Assembly: GCA_900315775.1 (NCBI GenBank)
Contig: ONAJ01000006.1
Coordinates: forward strand, 1-64,000
Source of the DNA: an uncultured Prevotella sp.
GTDB lineage: Bacteria; Bacteroidota; Bacteroidia; Bacteroidales; Bacteroidaceae
DNA: 64,000 nt
Direction: 5' to 3'
Within the stretch, counting starts at the first letter, position 1. Each line of letters opens with the position of its first letter. The notes under the pieces are model-generated. The model was given only the letters and a program-made list of their open reading frames with translations. It ran no database searches and was not told the origin of the DNA. Of the stretch, positions 7,867 to 16,750 are shown piece by piece. The translations under genes and the position numbers were made by a program.

Positions 7867-8553
7867 TTAGATGTTGAAACAATATCCGAAGCCCTGTCGT
7901 GTGACGATGAAGGTGGAATATTTACCTATTTTCTTCCTCATTCTTGTGATGTTCACATCGACGGCTCTATCGCTGACAACAGCATTCTCGGGCCAAGCCT
8001 CGACAATGAGCTGCTGGCGTGAGAAGACCGTACCTTTGTTCTTCAGTAGTACGAGGAGCAATTTGTATTCTGTTCTGGTAAGTCGCACATCTTTGTTGTC
8101 AACGGTGACAACATTGTTTGTGGTGTTAACGACAAGACCTTTATACGAATATATTTCCTCTTCGACGTTGGCTGTCTCCTGTTCCGTCCTGTTGAGAACG
8201 GCTTTCACTCGTGCTATGAGCTCTCGGGTACTGAAAGGTTTCGTTATGTAGTCGTCAGCTCCCAAGTCGAAACCCTGGAGGGTGTCGTCCTCAGTATTCT
8301 TTGCTGTAAGGAATATTATAGGTATCTTTGCTGTAGTTTTTTCTGACTTCAACATCTCTGCGAATTGAAACCCGGACATCTTACCCATCATAACGTCGAG
8401 TAGGATGAGGTCGTAGTCGGTGAGTTGGAGTTTCATGGCATCCTCGGCAGAGTGTGCAACGTCGGTGTGGTACTCTGCAGCGTTAAGGTTATATACCAAA
8501 ATCTCGCAGAGATCTCTTTCGTCGTCAACTACAAGTATTCTTTTATTTTTCAT
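7867..8553 (-). CDS. OmpR/PhoB-family response regulator (orphan)
   Basis: 228 residues. Receiver domain (about 3-120) with acidic pocket DDE (10-12), phospho-acceptor D53 in LLDVMMG, and K105 in ITKPFS. The winged-helix DNA-binding domain (about 135-226) has RLTRTEYKLLLVLL and the recognition segment DRAVDVNITRMRKKIG. No histidine kinase gene is adjacent, so its partner is elsewhere. It sits between tyrA (14 bases upstream) and the Zn ATPase (17 bases downstream), so it is probably transcribed with them. Whether it controls metal export cannot be told from sequence. Confidence 0.92.
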   Translation of the reverse strand: MKNKRILVVDDERDLCEILVYNLNAAEYHTDVAHSAEDAMKLQLTDYDLILLDVMMGKMSGFQFAEMLKSEKTTAKIPIIFLTAKNTEDDTLQGFDLGADDYITKPFSTRELIARVKAVLNRTEQETANVEEEIYSYKGLVVNTTNNVVTVDNKDVRLTRTEYKLLLVLLKNKGTVFSRQQLIVEAWPENAVVSDRAVDVNITRMRKKIGKYSTFIVTRQGFGYCFNI

Positions 8554-8567
8554 AGTATTTGCGTGTG

Positions 8568-9362
8568 TTATTGCTTTATTTCAATGTCTCGTCTTACGTT
8601 GTCGCGAATCTTCGTTAGATATTTCTTCATTCTCTCGGAGTCCTTGTTGTCTATGATGTCGAGCAGTTCTTTTAGCTCCTTCCTTATCTGTGCAACATTC
8701 TCGTTGGTGTAAGGGTTGAAGAGTATTTCCTGAAGGAGGTAGTCGTCTTCGTTGAGTACTCCTTTGGCTATCCTCATATGACGCTTGAAGGTAGTACCAG
8801 GAGCATCCTGATGTTTCATGACAGCCGCAAAGACGAAGGTTGACACGAAAGGTATTGACAACGAGTACGCCACAGTCTTGTCGTGCTCGTCGAAGGTGTA
8901 TTCGTAGATGTTCAGTCCGAGATTTTTGTAGAGGTTGCGGAAGAACAGCTTGCCTTCGTCGTCGCCCTCGCTGATGATGATAGCATTCTCCTCAGACAGC
9001 TGGTTGAGGTTGGCAAAGGTAGGACCGAACATGGGGTGGGTGGAGACATATCGCATTCCCGAAGCTTCGTAGAACTCCTTGAGTCCTGTCTTTACCGATG
9101 CTATATCGCTGATGATACAGTCCTTGGGGACGATGGGAATGATGTCTTTGAAGGCATCGACGGTGTATTTCACCGTTACGGCGTTGATTACCAGCTCGGG
9201 TTTGAAGTCTTTTATCTCTTCAAGGGTGGTGAAACGCAGGGTGTTATAAGTGAAACGCAGTCGTTTGGCGTCTCTCTCGTAAACTGCCGTCTCGTGTTCG
9301 AAACTGAGCAGGTCGAGAAAGAAGCTGCCCATCTTTCCTGCACCAAGAACGAGTATCCTCAT
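8568..9362 (-). CDS. tyrA: Prephenate dehydrogenase
   Basis: 264 residues. The N-terminal Rossmann domain with GAGKMGSFF (residues 7-15) binds NAD(P). The segments ISDIASVKTGL and YVSTHPMFGPT match the TyrA active site, with the His of HPMFGP. The helical C-terminal domain mediates dimerisation. It oxidatively decarboxylates prephenate to 4-hydroxyphenylpyruvate for tyrosine. It lacks a fused chorismate mutase; the mutase is carried by the neighbouring DAHP synthase, 15 bases upstream. It forms an operon with pheA, the aminotransferase and DAHP synthase, i.e. the terminal phenylalanine/tyrosine branch. Confidence 0.9.
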   Translation of the reverse strand: MRILVLGAGKMGSFFLDLLSFEHETAVYERDAKRLRFTYNTLRFTTLEEIKDFKPELVINAVTVKYTVDAFKDIIPIVPKDCIISDIASVKTGLKEFYEASGMRYVSTHPMFGPTFANLNQLSEENAIIISEGDDEGKLFFRNLYKNLGLNIYEYTFDEHDKTVAYSLSIPFVSTFVFAAVMKHQDAPGTTFKRHMRIAKGVLNEDDYLLQEILFNPYTNENVAQIRKELKELLDIIDNKDSERMKKYLTKIRDNVRRDIEIKQ

Positions 9363-9377
9363 AGCGAAAAAGTGTCT

Positions 9378-10442
9378 TTATTTGTTTATAATTTCCATTT
9401 GCTGTCTTACGCTCTCCTCGTGAACAGCCTCGAAGATAGCCTTTACGAAGTCGGAGTCCATACCACAGAGCGCTCCCTGTGCTCCTCGCTTGTCGAGGAT
9501 TTCGTTGTAGCGCTGAGCCTGGAGTACTGTCATGTTGTGCTCCTTCTTGTACTGACCAATCTCACGACAAACCCTCATACGTTTTGCCAACAGCTGCATG
9601 AGGTCGTTGTCGAGTTCGTCAATCTGCTTTCTGAGCTGTGTGATGCCCTCCGTTGTGGTGTTCTCATCTCTGATGACGAGCAGCGAGAGGATGTAGTCGA
9701 GAACGTCGGGAGTAACCTGCTGTGCAGCATCGCTCCACGCCTTGTCGGGGTCGCAGTGACTCTCTACGATGAGTCCGTCGAAACCGAGGTCCATAGCCTG
9801 CTGGCAGAGTGGGGCGATGAGGTCTCTACGTCCTCCGATGTGACTCGGGTCGCAGATGATAGGCATATTAGGAATACGTCTTCTCAGCTCTATAGGAATC
9901 TGCCACATTGGGAGGTTGCGGTATATTTTCTTGTCGAAGCTTGAGAATCCTCGATGTATTGCTCCGAGGCGCTTTATTCCCGCCATGTTAAGACGCTCCA
10001 GCGCACCAATCCACAGTTCTATGTCGGGGTTTACGGGGTTCTTGACGAATACTGGGATGTCAACACCCTTCAGTGCGTCGGCGAGAGCCTGCATAGCGAA
10101 GGGGTTAGCTGTTGTTCGTGCACCAATCCACAGCACGTCCATTCCGTACTTCAGTGCCAGCTCTACGTGTTCAGGTGTTGCCACCTCGGTAGTTATCAGC
10201 ATGCCTGTTTCGTCCTTCACGCGCTTCATCCAGGGAAGAGCCTTTTCTCCGTTGCCCTCGAAACCGCCTGGTTTTGTTCGTGGTTTCCATACTCCGGCTC
10301 TGAAGTTGTGACATCCTTTGCTGGCGAGTTCAAGAGCTGTTGTCATTACCTGTTCTTCTGTTTCAGCAGAACAAGGACCAGCGATGACGAAAGGTCTTTC
10401 GTTGTCGCTTGGAAGATTGAGTTTTTCTAATTGCAGTTCCAT
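9378..10442 (-). CDS. Bifunctional DAHP synthase / chorismate mutase (type II mutase)
   Basis: 354 residues. The first about 260 are a KDO8PS/AroF-like DAHP synthase (FVIAGPCSAET, GVWKPRTKPGGFEG, ICDPSHIGGRR, IVESHCDPDKAWSDA). The last about 85 are an AroQ chorismate mutase (LRKQIDELDNDLMQLLAKRM, KEHNMTVLQAQRYNEIL). It joins the first step of the shikimate pathway (PEP plus erythrose-4-phosphate) to the chorismate-to-prephenate step. This fusion is typical of Bacteroidetes, where the mutase domain commonly mediates feedback control. Its start codon directly abuts the stop of the aminotransferase gene, implying translational coupling. Confidence 0.93.
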   Translation of the reverse strand: MELQLEKLNLPSDNERPFVIAGPCSAETEEQVMTTALELASKGCHNFRAGVWKPRTKPGGFEGNGEKALPWMKRVKDETGMLITTEVATPEHVELALKYGMDVLWIGARTTANPFAMQALADALKGVDIPVFVKNPVNPDIELWIGALERLNMAGIKRLGAIHRGFSSFDKKIYRNLPMWQIPIELRRRIPNMPIICDPSHIGGRRDLIAPLCQQAMDLGFDGLIVESHCDPDKAWSDAAQQVTPDVLDYILSLLVIRDENTTTEGITQLRKQIDELDNDLMQLLAKRMRVCREIGQYKKEHNMTVLQAQRYNEILDKRGAQGALCGMDSDFVKAIFEAVHEESVRQQMEIINK

Positions 10443-11609
10443 TTATATTACTTTTTTTATTCTTTCTAATGCTAATTGTATTTTCTCTTCTTTTGCACAA
10501 AGCGAGATGCGGATATATCTCTCGCCATTAGAGCCGAAGATGAAGCCTGGGGTTATGAACACACGGGCTTCGTGGAGCAGCTTTTCCGTGAGTTCCTCGG
10601 CATTCTTGTAGTGCTCGGGAATCTTTCCCCACAGGAACATTCCCACCTGACTATCGTCGTACTTGCAGTCAAGAATCTGCATAATCTTTTCAGCAACGAC
10701 CCTTCTGCGTCGGTAGGTCTCGATGTTTGCCTCGTGGTGCCACTCTTCGGAATTCTTCAGGGCTTGGGCGGCAGCAAGTTGTATTCCTCGGAATGTGCCG
10801 CTGTCGATGTTGCTCTTTATCTTAAGTATCCACCTTATGAACTCCTCGTTTGATGCGCATAGTCCCACACGCCATCCGGGCATGTTGTGAGCCTTCGACA
10901 TTGAGTTGAACTCTATGCAGCAGTCTTTGGCTCCCTCCACCTGAAGGAGAGACAGCGGTTTGTCGTTGAGGATGAAAGAGTAGGGGTTGTCGTTAACCAC
11001 CACGATATTATGTTTCTTTGCAAAAGCCACCAGTCTTTCGTATGTCTCCATACGTGCTGCGCCTCCTGTGGGCATGTTGGGATAGTTCGTCCACATAAGC
11101 TTTACCCTTGAGAGGTCCATCCTCTCGAGAGCGTCGAAGTCGGGCTGCCATCCGTTGTTCTCCATGAGGTCGTAGTTCACCACCTTTGCTCCGAGGATTT
11201 TCGAGAGCGACGTGTAAGTGGGGTAGCCAGGATTAGGCACCAGCACCTCTTCGCCAGGATTGACGAAGGCGAGGGTGACGTGCAGTATGCCCTCCTTGGA
11301 ACCGATGAGCGGTTGTATCTCCGTCTTCGGGTTCAGCGTCACCCCGTACCATCTCTTGTAGAACTCCGCCATAGCGTTTCTCAGTTCCGGTGTTCCCATT
11401 GTGGGCTGGTATCCGTGTGCGTCAGGACGCTTTGCTACCTCGCATAGTGTTTCTATTGTCTGCTGCGACGGCGGCATATCTGGCGATCCTATGGCAAGAC
11501 TTATAATGTCCTTGCCTTCAGCGTTCATCTCGGCAACCTGTTTCAGTTTTTTCGAGAAGTAGTATTCTTGTACTGCCGAAACCCTGTCGGCGGGTTTAAT
11601 ATTGCTCAT
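10443..11609 (-). CDS. Class I/II PLP aminotransferase of the aromatic operon
   Basis: 388 residues with the fold-type I aminotransferase pattern: NPGYPTYTSL, MWTNYPNMPTGG, NDNPYSF, and the PLP lysine K239 in NSMSKAHNMPGWRVG. Its position between pheA and DAHP synthase indicates transamination of phenylpyruvate and 4-hydroxyphenylpyruvate (or prephenate) to the amino acids. The sequence resembles LL-diaminopimelate/aspartate aminotransferase-like enzymes, so specificity is inferred from context. Its start overlaps the pheA end by 14 bases. Confidence 0.88.
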   Translation of the reverse strand: MSNIKPADRVSAVQEYYFSKKLKQVAEMNAEGKDIISLAIGSPDMPPSQQTIETLCEVAKRPDAHGYQPTMGTPELRNAMAEFYKRWYGVTLNPKTEIQPLIGSKEGILHVTLAFVNPGEEVLVPNPGYPTYTSLSKILGAKVVNYDLMENNGWQPDFDALERMDLSRVKLMWTNYPNMPTGGAARMETYERLVAFAKKHNIVVVNDNPYSFILNDKPLSLLQVEGAKDCCIEFNSMSKAHNMPGWRVGLCASNEEFIRWILKIKSNIDSGTFRGIQLAAAQALKNSEEWHHEANIETYRRRRVVAEKIMQILDCKYDDSQVGMFLWGKIPEHYKNAEELTEKLLHEARVFITPGFIFGSNGERYIRISLCAKEEKIQLALERIKKVI

Positions 11610-12426
11610 ATTCTCCTAATATTTTCAATTCGCGTGTAAGTGGTTTTATTGCATCTATGCTCTGTCTGTATCGTGTCAGACTGTCGTAGGTGACGTCGAT
11701 GTAGAACATATATTCCCACTCTCTTCCAATGATAGGAAGTGACTGTATCTTTGTCATGTTTATCTTGTAGAACGAGAGTATGGAAAGTACCTGTGACAGC
11801 GAGCCCTCCTCGTGGGGGAGTGAGAAGACAAGACTCGACTTGTCCGTCTTTTCAATGGGACGCAGCGTGTCGGCAATCTCCGGCTGGCATACTACGAGGA
11901 AACGTGTGAAGTTGTGCTTGTTGTCCTCGATGTTGTCGTCGAGAATCTTCATGCCGTGCATCTTTGCTGCCTCACGATTACAGATTGCTGCCCATCCTCT
12001 GCACCCGTTCTCCTTGATATATTGTGCAGAACCTGCGGTATCCTCTGCCTCGACAGCCTTTATTTGGGGGACGTTGGAGAGGTATTTCCTACACTGCATG
12101 AGAGCGACGGGGTGGGAGTGTACCTCTGTTATCGTGGACCAGTCGTCTTCCGGCAGACAGCAGATACAATGCGAGATGTGCAGTTTATGTTCTCCAACAA
12201 CGGAAGTGCCGGAGTCTCGGAGTAACTCGTAGTTGTGCAACAAACTTCCTGCTATGGTGTTTTCAATAGCCATCAAGCCTATTACCGTTTTGTCACGATG
12301 TATGTTTTCGAATACCTGTTCGAAGGTAGAACAGCATATCAGTTCTATCTGTTCTGTCTTGAAATATTGGTGTGCGGCAATGTCGTGAAACGAGCCCAAC
12401 AAACCTTGAATTGCAATCTTTTTCAT
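11596..12426 (-). CDS. pheA: Prephenate dehydratase
   Basis: 276 residues. The catalytic domain (about 1-180) has IQGLLGSFHDIAA, GLMAIENTIAGSL, EVHSHPVALMQC and the FTRFLVV segment (Thr-Arg-Phe motif). The C-terminal ACT domain (about 195-275; SSLVFSLPHEEGSLSQVLSIL) is the usual phenylalanine-sensing regulator, though the canonical GALV and ESRP motifs are altered (EGSL; QSLP). It converts prephenate to phenylpyruvate. It is the first gene of the aromatic operon, directly behind a promoter and a 5'-end hairpin. Confidence 0.92.
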   Translation of the reverse strand: MKKIAIQGLLGSFHDIAAHQYFKTEQIELICCSTFEQVFENIHRDKTVIGLMAIENTIAGSLLHNYELLRDSGTSVVGEHKLHISHCICCLPEDDWSTITEVHSHPVALMQCRKYLSNVPQIKAVEAEDTAGSAQYIKENGCRGWAAICNREAAKMHGMKILDDNIEDNKHNFTRFLVVCQPEIADTLRPIEKTDKSSLVFSLPHEEGSLSQVLSILSFYKINMTKIQSLPIIGREWEYMFYIDVTYDSLTRYRQSIDAIKPLTRELKILGEYEQY

Positions 12427-12431
12427 TTTAT

Positions 12432-12464
12432 CAAAAATCCCACCTCTTTATATTTAGGGCGGGA
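12432..12464 (-). terminator. Leader hairpin with U-tract between promoter and pheA
   Basis: On the minus strand, TCCCGCC (12464-12458) pairs with GGTGGGA (12444-12438), including one G-U, and five T follow directly, ending six bases before the pheA start. It may terminate the copA/mscS transcript arriving from upstream. Because it lies after the pheA promoter it could also stop pheA transcripts early or mask the start codon. Confidence 0.6.
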
Positions 12465-12471
12465 ACGTGTG

Positions 12472-12503
12472 CAAAATTATAACATTTTTGCCGCCTACAC
12501 AAA
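12472..12503 (-). promoter_or_regulatory. Promoter of the aromatic operon
   Basis: On the minus strand, TTTG (12503-12500) is followed after exactly 20 bases by TAATTTTG (12479-12472), the Bacteroidetes consensus. The expected transcription start is near 12466, leaving a leader of about 40 bases. Confidence 0.8.
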
Positions 12504-12530
12504 CATTTTGCTATTTTTTTGCTATAAAAC

Positions 12531-14339
12531 CTATCTTTTTAGTTTCAGTCGCAAACTGTTCAGTACGACGCTAATGCTCGACATAGCCATAAGTGCTGCT
12601 GCCAACATCGGGGTTATTTGCCATTCTATTCCAACAAGATAGGTCACTCCTGCAGCCATCGGAATACATATCAGATTATAGATAAATGCCCAGAAAAGGT
12701 TCTGGTGAATCATACCTACCGTCTGGCGCGAAAGTCGTATGGCATCGCCTATCCTGCGGAGGTCGGTACCCGTCAGCGTCACCTGTGCTGTGTCCATAGC
12801 GATGTCTGTTCCTTGTCCTATTGCTATGCTAACGTCGGCAGTAGCGAGTGCCGGAGCATCGTTGACGCCGTCGCCAATCATTGCTACCGTCTTGCCTTCC
12901 CGCTGCAGCTCTTTTACTTTCTGCTCTTTGTCCTGCGGAAGAACCTCCGAGCGATAGTTCCCGATGCCTGCCTCGTCAGCCCATTGAGCTACAACATTTT
13001 CCTTGTCGCCACTCATCATCCAGATGTCTATTCCCATACCCTTCAGCTCTTCCATAGCCTCGCGGGCATTAGGTTTTAGCACCTCGCGGTTATCTTTGTC
13101 GAGTGTTGTGAGTGTTCCCGTTTTGTCTATCACCAAAGCGTTGATGTTGCGTACCGTCTCCAATGCGGTAGCATCCTTGATGAGGATATTCCTCTCAGCA
13201 GCCTTACCGATGCCTACCATCAGCGCTGTCGGTGTGGCAAGTCCTAAGGCGCAGGGACATGCTATCACCAATACGGCGACAGCCGATTGCAGCGCTCTTG
13301 CTGTGTCGTTACACAGTAGCCACCACGCTAATCCTGTTATTAGTGAGAGCACGATAACCGTTGGGACGAATACTGCAGCCACACGATCTACAACCCTTTG
13401 TACGGGAGCCTTGGAGCCCTGTGCCTCCTCGACAGTTTTTATTATCTGTGCCAGCAGCGTTTCCTTGCCCACCTGTTCGGCTCGGAATGTCAGCGTGCCC
13501 TTCATACATATAGTTCCGGCGAAGACCCTGTCGCCTTCGTGTTCCTCCACGGGTGCCGCCTCTCCGGTAATAGCCGCCTCGTTGACGAGTGGGTGCTGGG
13601 CAACGGGTGTCGGGTAATAGGTGATGCCATCGACGGGTATCCTGCCGCCTTCGTGCACCACTATGATGTCACCCTTTTGAAGTGTTGCTATTGGCACCTG
13701 ACGCTCTTCACCGTCGAGAACGGTTGCCGTCTTTGGTGTCAGTCCCATAAGTCCTTGTATTGCTGAAGCCGTACTTCCTTTGGCGCGTTCTTCCAAAAGA
13801 CGTCCTGTTAGTACGAAGGTGACAATCATTATGGCAGCATCATAATGTCCGGAGAATAGCGAGACTATTGTTGACATAGCCACCAGCGTGTCCATGTTGC
13901 TGCTTCCGTGCATCAGTTGTTTCCAGGCGTTTACGTAGAACTGTCTGCCGCAGTATATCATGTTGAGCACCACGAGAATTAGCGATGTCTGACGCACTAC
14001 CTCCTCGGAACCGATGTTTATCCACCTCATAGTAATAGCCATCGACAGCAGGGCAAGAACCCACGACACTATGACTCTACGTCGCAGTCTTATGTATGCT
14101 CTGTGTTCTATCTCGGCTACACTTTCCTCCTCGTCGATGACAAGGTCGTAACCGCTCTTTATCACCTGTTCCTTAAGTTTCTCGGGTGATGTGATGGACT
14201 CGTCGTAGTCAACCAGCGCTGTCCTTGCTGCGTAGTTAACTCCGGCACTCCTAACGCCTTCCGCCTCACGGAGACGGCGTTCCACGTTAGCAGCGCATCC
14301 TGCACACATCATTCCCAATACGGGGATAGTCTGTTTCAT
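12531..14339 (-). CDS. copA: Copper-type P1B-ATPase lacking the nucleotide-binding (N) domain
   Basis: 602 residues. Heavy-metal domain with CAGC (12-15); membrane part with CPC (361-363), YN (554-555) and MxxSS near the end (586-590), the Cu(I) signature; TGEA in the actuator domain; DKTGT at 405-409; SGD at 443-445; GDGVNDAP at 489-496. Only about 39 residues separate the phosphorylated Asp405 from the SGD motif; the Zn ATPase in this window has about 145. The N domain with its HP and GxG motifs is therefore absent, with the frame intact. The loop between helices 3 and 4 is also short. It overlaps the MscS gene by four bases. Confidence 0.85.
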   Translation of the reverse strand: MKQTIPVLGMMCAGCAANVERRLREAEGVRSAGVNYAARTALVDYDESITSPEKLKEQVIKSGYDLVIDEEESVAEIEHRAYIRLRRRVIVSWVLALLSMAITMRWINIGSEEVVRQTSLILVVLNMIYCGRQFYVNAWKQLMHGSSNMDTLVAMSTIVSLFSGHYDAAIMIVTFVLTGRLLEERAKGSTASAIQGLMGLTPKTATVLDGEERQVPIATLQKGDIIVVHEGGRIPVDGITYYPTPVAQHPLVNEAAITGEAAPVEEHEGDRVFAGTICMKGTLTFRAEQVGKETLLAQIIKTVEEAQGSKAPVQRVVDRVAAVFVPTVIVLSLITGLAWWLLCNDTARALQSAVAVLVIACPCALGLATPTALMVGIGKAAERNILIKDATALETVRNINALVIDKTGTLTTLDKDNREVLKPNAREAMEELKGMGIDIWMMSGDKENVVAQWADEAGIGNYRSEVLPQDKEQKVKELQREGKTVAMIGDGVNDAPALATADVSIAIGQGTDIAMDTAQVTLTGTDLRRIGDAIRLSRQTVGMIHQNLFWAFIYNLICIPMAAGVTYLVGIEWQITPMLAAALMAMSSISVVLNSLRLKLKR

Positions 14340-16672
14340 TCAGTCTTGTTTATGATATGTACGTCGCGTTGTGGGAAAGGAATCTCGATATTGTTCTCGT
14401 TGAGGACATTGTAGATGTTAGCCATAATCTCGCTGACGGTAACAGCTTGCTTTACTACGTCAACCCAGCAGAGCATCTTGAAGTTTATGCTGTTGTCGCC
14501 AAATTCGTAGAAGATAACCTTCGCCTTTTTCTTCTTGTCCACAGATGGCAACTTGAGGGCGTTGGTGCTGTCTTCCACAAGTTTTATGACACGTTTCATG
14601 TCGGTGCCGTAAGCAACTCCGAAAGGTATTGTGGCAAGCACGTATCCGTGATTCTTTGTGAGGTTCTTGTAGTTCTTGGTGAAGAGCTGCGAGTTGGTGA
14701 AGGCAATGACACTACCGTCGATGGCCTCAAGGAGAGTGGAAGTGTAGCTGATACTTGCCACCTTACCCTTTGTGCCGTCGCACTCTATCCAGTCGCCTAC
14801 CTTGATACGACCAGCCATCAGCGAGATACCATAATAGATGTTCTCGAGTATCTCCTTCGATGCGAAACCGATACCAGTTGACAGACCACCAGTAATGACG
14901 AGCAACCACGATGTGTTGACGTGAAGGATGGAAAGACTGACGAGTACCCACGCACCCCATACGACGACCTGAATGACGTTCTTGCCCATCATAGAGCGAC
15001 TTTCGGCACTCTTGGCGTCAGACTGACTGAAGTGAAGTCGGAGGAAGGCAAGACTAATCTTGTTAATGTAGCTGAAGAAGAACCACAGCGTGATAACCTG
15101 AATGATGCTGAACAGACTGAGCGAGATGTTCGGAGTGTTCAGGAATTTCGTTGAGAAGATAGTCCACGTGAGGGAAGAGAGGTTGAAGACATCGGCAGCC
15201 CAGAAGATAGAGAGCAACAGGGAGTAAAGTCCTAATGCAGGCAGTATTACGTTGTGGGTAAAGAGGAACATCCACGTCTTGGTGATAGGCTTCTCTTCAA
15301 TTTTTTTGCGCTCGCTATACTTGTGCATCCAGCCTGTAAGACACGTTATGGTGAGTACGCAGGTGAGCTGCATAAGCCACCATATCAGTACCTGAACAGA
15401 GAGCAGGGTATAGCCTGCCCACGAACATATTGTGGAAACAATGAACATTCCCAAAGATATATAGGTGTAGATGACGTCGCTCTTCGGCAGTTTGCCGTTA
15501 TGCTTTGTAACCGCCTGCCATTGCCATATACTCACGATGAGCAACAACGGAGGGAAGATGAGGTCGACAAGGTTGTTGGGCACGAGGATGACGCGGAAAG
15601 CGATGACAACGAAACCGATGAACATCAGTGGGGCGTAGATGCGGAACGCACTACGTATCTGGTCGCCGTCAACACGTAACAGCAACGATATCAGGATAAC
15701 AGCCAGAAGCCACGCATATTGTACGAAGAGTCCACTTGCCATAATGATGAAGTTCTGCTCGATGACAGTACTTATGATGCCTAATATTACGGCAAAGGTG
15801 ACAACAGTTGTTGCCATCATGATACATGTGCGTTTCTGTAGGAATTCTGCTGTTTTTATCCTCCTTGGCAAGAAGAAACGGAATGCCAAAAGGTTCAGCA
15901 GTATAGATATTACGCCATATACTACAATGATGATGAAGAGTCCGAAGATGAGGCGACTGTCCCATTGCGACTCTCTTACAGGACGGTATTTCTCCTCGAC
16001 AGTCTCTGTGGTGTTCCTTAGCTGACGTCGTAGTGACGACAGTATAGAGAGGTAGTTCTGTCCTCCATTTCTAAAGATGTTACTCTGTATCTCGGAATAG
16101 CGCTTGTTGGCATAGTCGTTAAGGTACTTCAGACGGACCTCAGTACGGTCATAGTAACGAATGTAGTCCTCCAACTGCTGACGGTTCTCCTGCAATGTGC
16201 GACGTATATTCACAGCATAGGTAAGACATACATTGCGGTCTATCTTGGCGTGTTCGTCAAGCATCATTACAGGCATCTTCTCGAGTACCACTACAAGACT
16301 GTCGTAACGCAGAATCTCGTCGTCTAACTTCTCTATAATCTGTCGGAAGGGTAGGGTATTCTTCTTGAAGTTGGCAAAGAGCTCCGTAGCCTCGTGACAT
16401 GCGTAGGTGAGGTCGAAGACGTAGTCGGTCTTCTGTGAATACAACATCAGCGAGTTCTGACTGCTCTGGTTCATAATACCAAACAACTCGTTGCGCACCT
16501 GCTCGTTTTGCTGTTTGTAGAACTCCGTACGACGTTCCTGCTCTTCGTGCTCCTTGGTGAGCTCTTCACGCAGGATGTCGAGGGTGTTACTGAGATTTTT
16601 CTCCTTCAGTACGGCATTTGAATTTATGGCAAAGAACGCCATAAAAAACAATATGAGTGAAAACTTTTTCAT
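14336..16672 (-). CDS. Large MscS-family mechanosensitive channel
   Basis: 778 residues. Signal peptide (1-19), long periplasmic coiled-coil region (about 20-235), eight or more membrane segments (about 240-590) and a C-terminal MscS core. The pore helix region reads LLVITGGLSTGIGFASKEILENI and the beta domain GRIKVGDWIECDGTKGKVASIS. The architecture is that of MscK/YbdG-like large channels that release osmolytes on hypo-osmotic shock. It is the first gene of a two-gene unit with the copper ATPase, whose start overlaps its stop by four bases. A TAnnTTTG box lies at 16695-16702 just upstream. Confidence 0.9.
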   Translation of the reverse strand: MKKFSLILFFMAFFAINSNAVLKEKNLSNTLDILREELTKEHEEQERRTEFYKQQNEQVRNELFGIMNQSSQNSLMLYSQKTDYVFDLTYACHEATELFANFKKNTLPFRQIIEKLDDEILRYDSLVVVLEKMPVMMLDEHAKIDRNVCLTYAVNIRRTLQENRQQLEDYIRYYDRTEVRLKYLNDYANKRYSEIQSNIFRNGGQNYLSILSSLRRQLRNTTETVEEKYRPVRESQWDSRLIFGLFIIIVVYGVISILLNLLAFRFFLPRRIKTAEFLQKRTCIMMATTVVTFAVILGIISTVIEQNFIIMASGLFVQYAWLLAVILISLLLRVDGDQIRSAFRIYAPLMFIGFVVIAFRVILVPNNLVDLIFPPLLLIVSIWQWQAVTKHNGKLPKSDVIYTYISLGMFIVSTICSWAGYTLLSVQVLIWWLMQLTCVLTITCLTGWMHKYSERKKIEEKPITKTWMFLFTHNVILPALGLYSLLLSIFWAADVFNLSSLTWTIFSTKFLNTPNISLSLFSIIQVITLWFFFSYINKISLAFLRLHFSQSDAKSAESRSMMGKNVIQVVVWGAWVLVSLSILHVNTSWLLVITGGLSTGIGFASKEILENIYYGISLMAGRIKVGDWIECDGTKGKVASISYTSTLLEAIDGSVIAFTNSQLFTKNYKNLTKNHGYVLATIPFGVAYGTDMKRVIKLVEDSTNALKLPSVDKKKKAKVIFYEFGDNSINFKMLCWVDVVKQAVTVSEIMANIYNVLNENNIEIPFPQRDVHIINKTE

Positions 16673-16694
16673 TCTATTATATTTATTTCGTGTG

Positions 16695-16732
16695 CAAAAG
16701 TAGCTAAAAAATCGAAAATTGTTGTACTTTTG
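16695..16732. promoter_or_regulatory. Divergent promoter boxes for mscS (-) and the kinase gene (+)
   Basis: TACTTTTG occurs on both strands, at 16702-16695 (minus) and 16725-16732 (plus), 22 bases apart, pointing outward to the MscS gene and the kinase-like gene. Clear -33 boxes are not seen for either. Confidence 0.6.
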
Positions 16733-16750
16733 CAGGAAAATTTAGAGAAA

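Noticed and set aside
12427..12530. Leader-peptide attenuator for the aromatic operon
   Set aside because: The predicted leader is about 40 bases and has no short ORF with Phe/Tyr codons; only the hairpin remains as a possible control.
13013..13113. Frameshift explaining the short copper ATPase
   Set aside because: Reading is continuous in one frame and joins typical P-domain sequence directly after DKTGT; this is a clean in-frame absence, not a frameshift.
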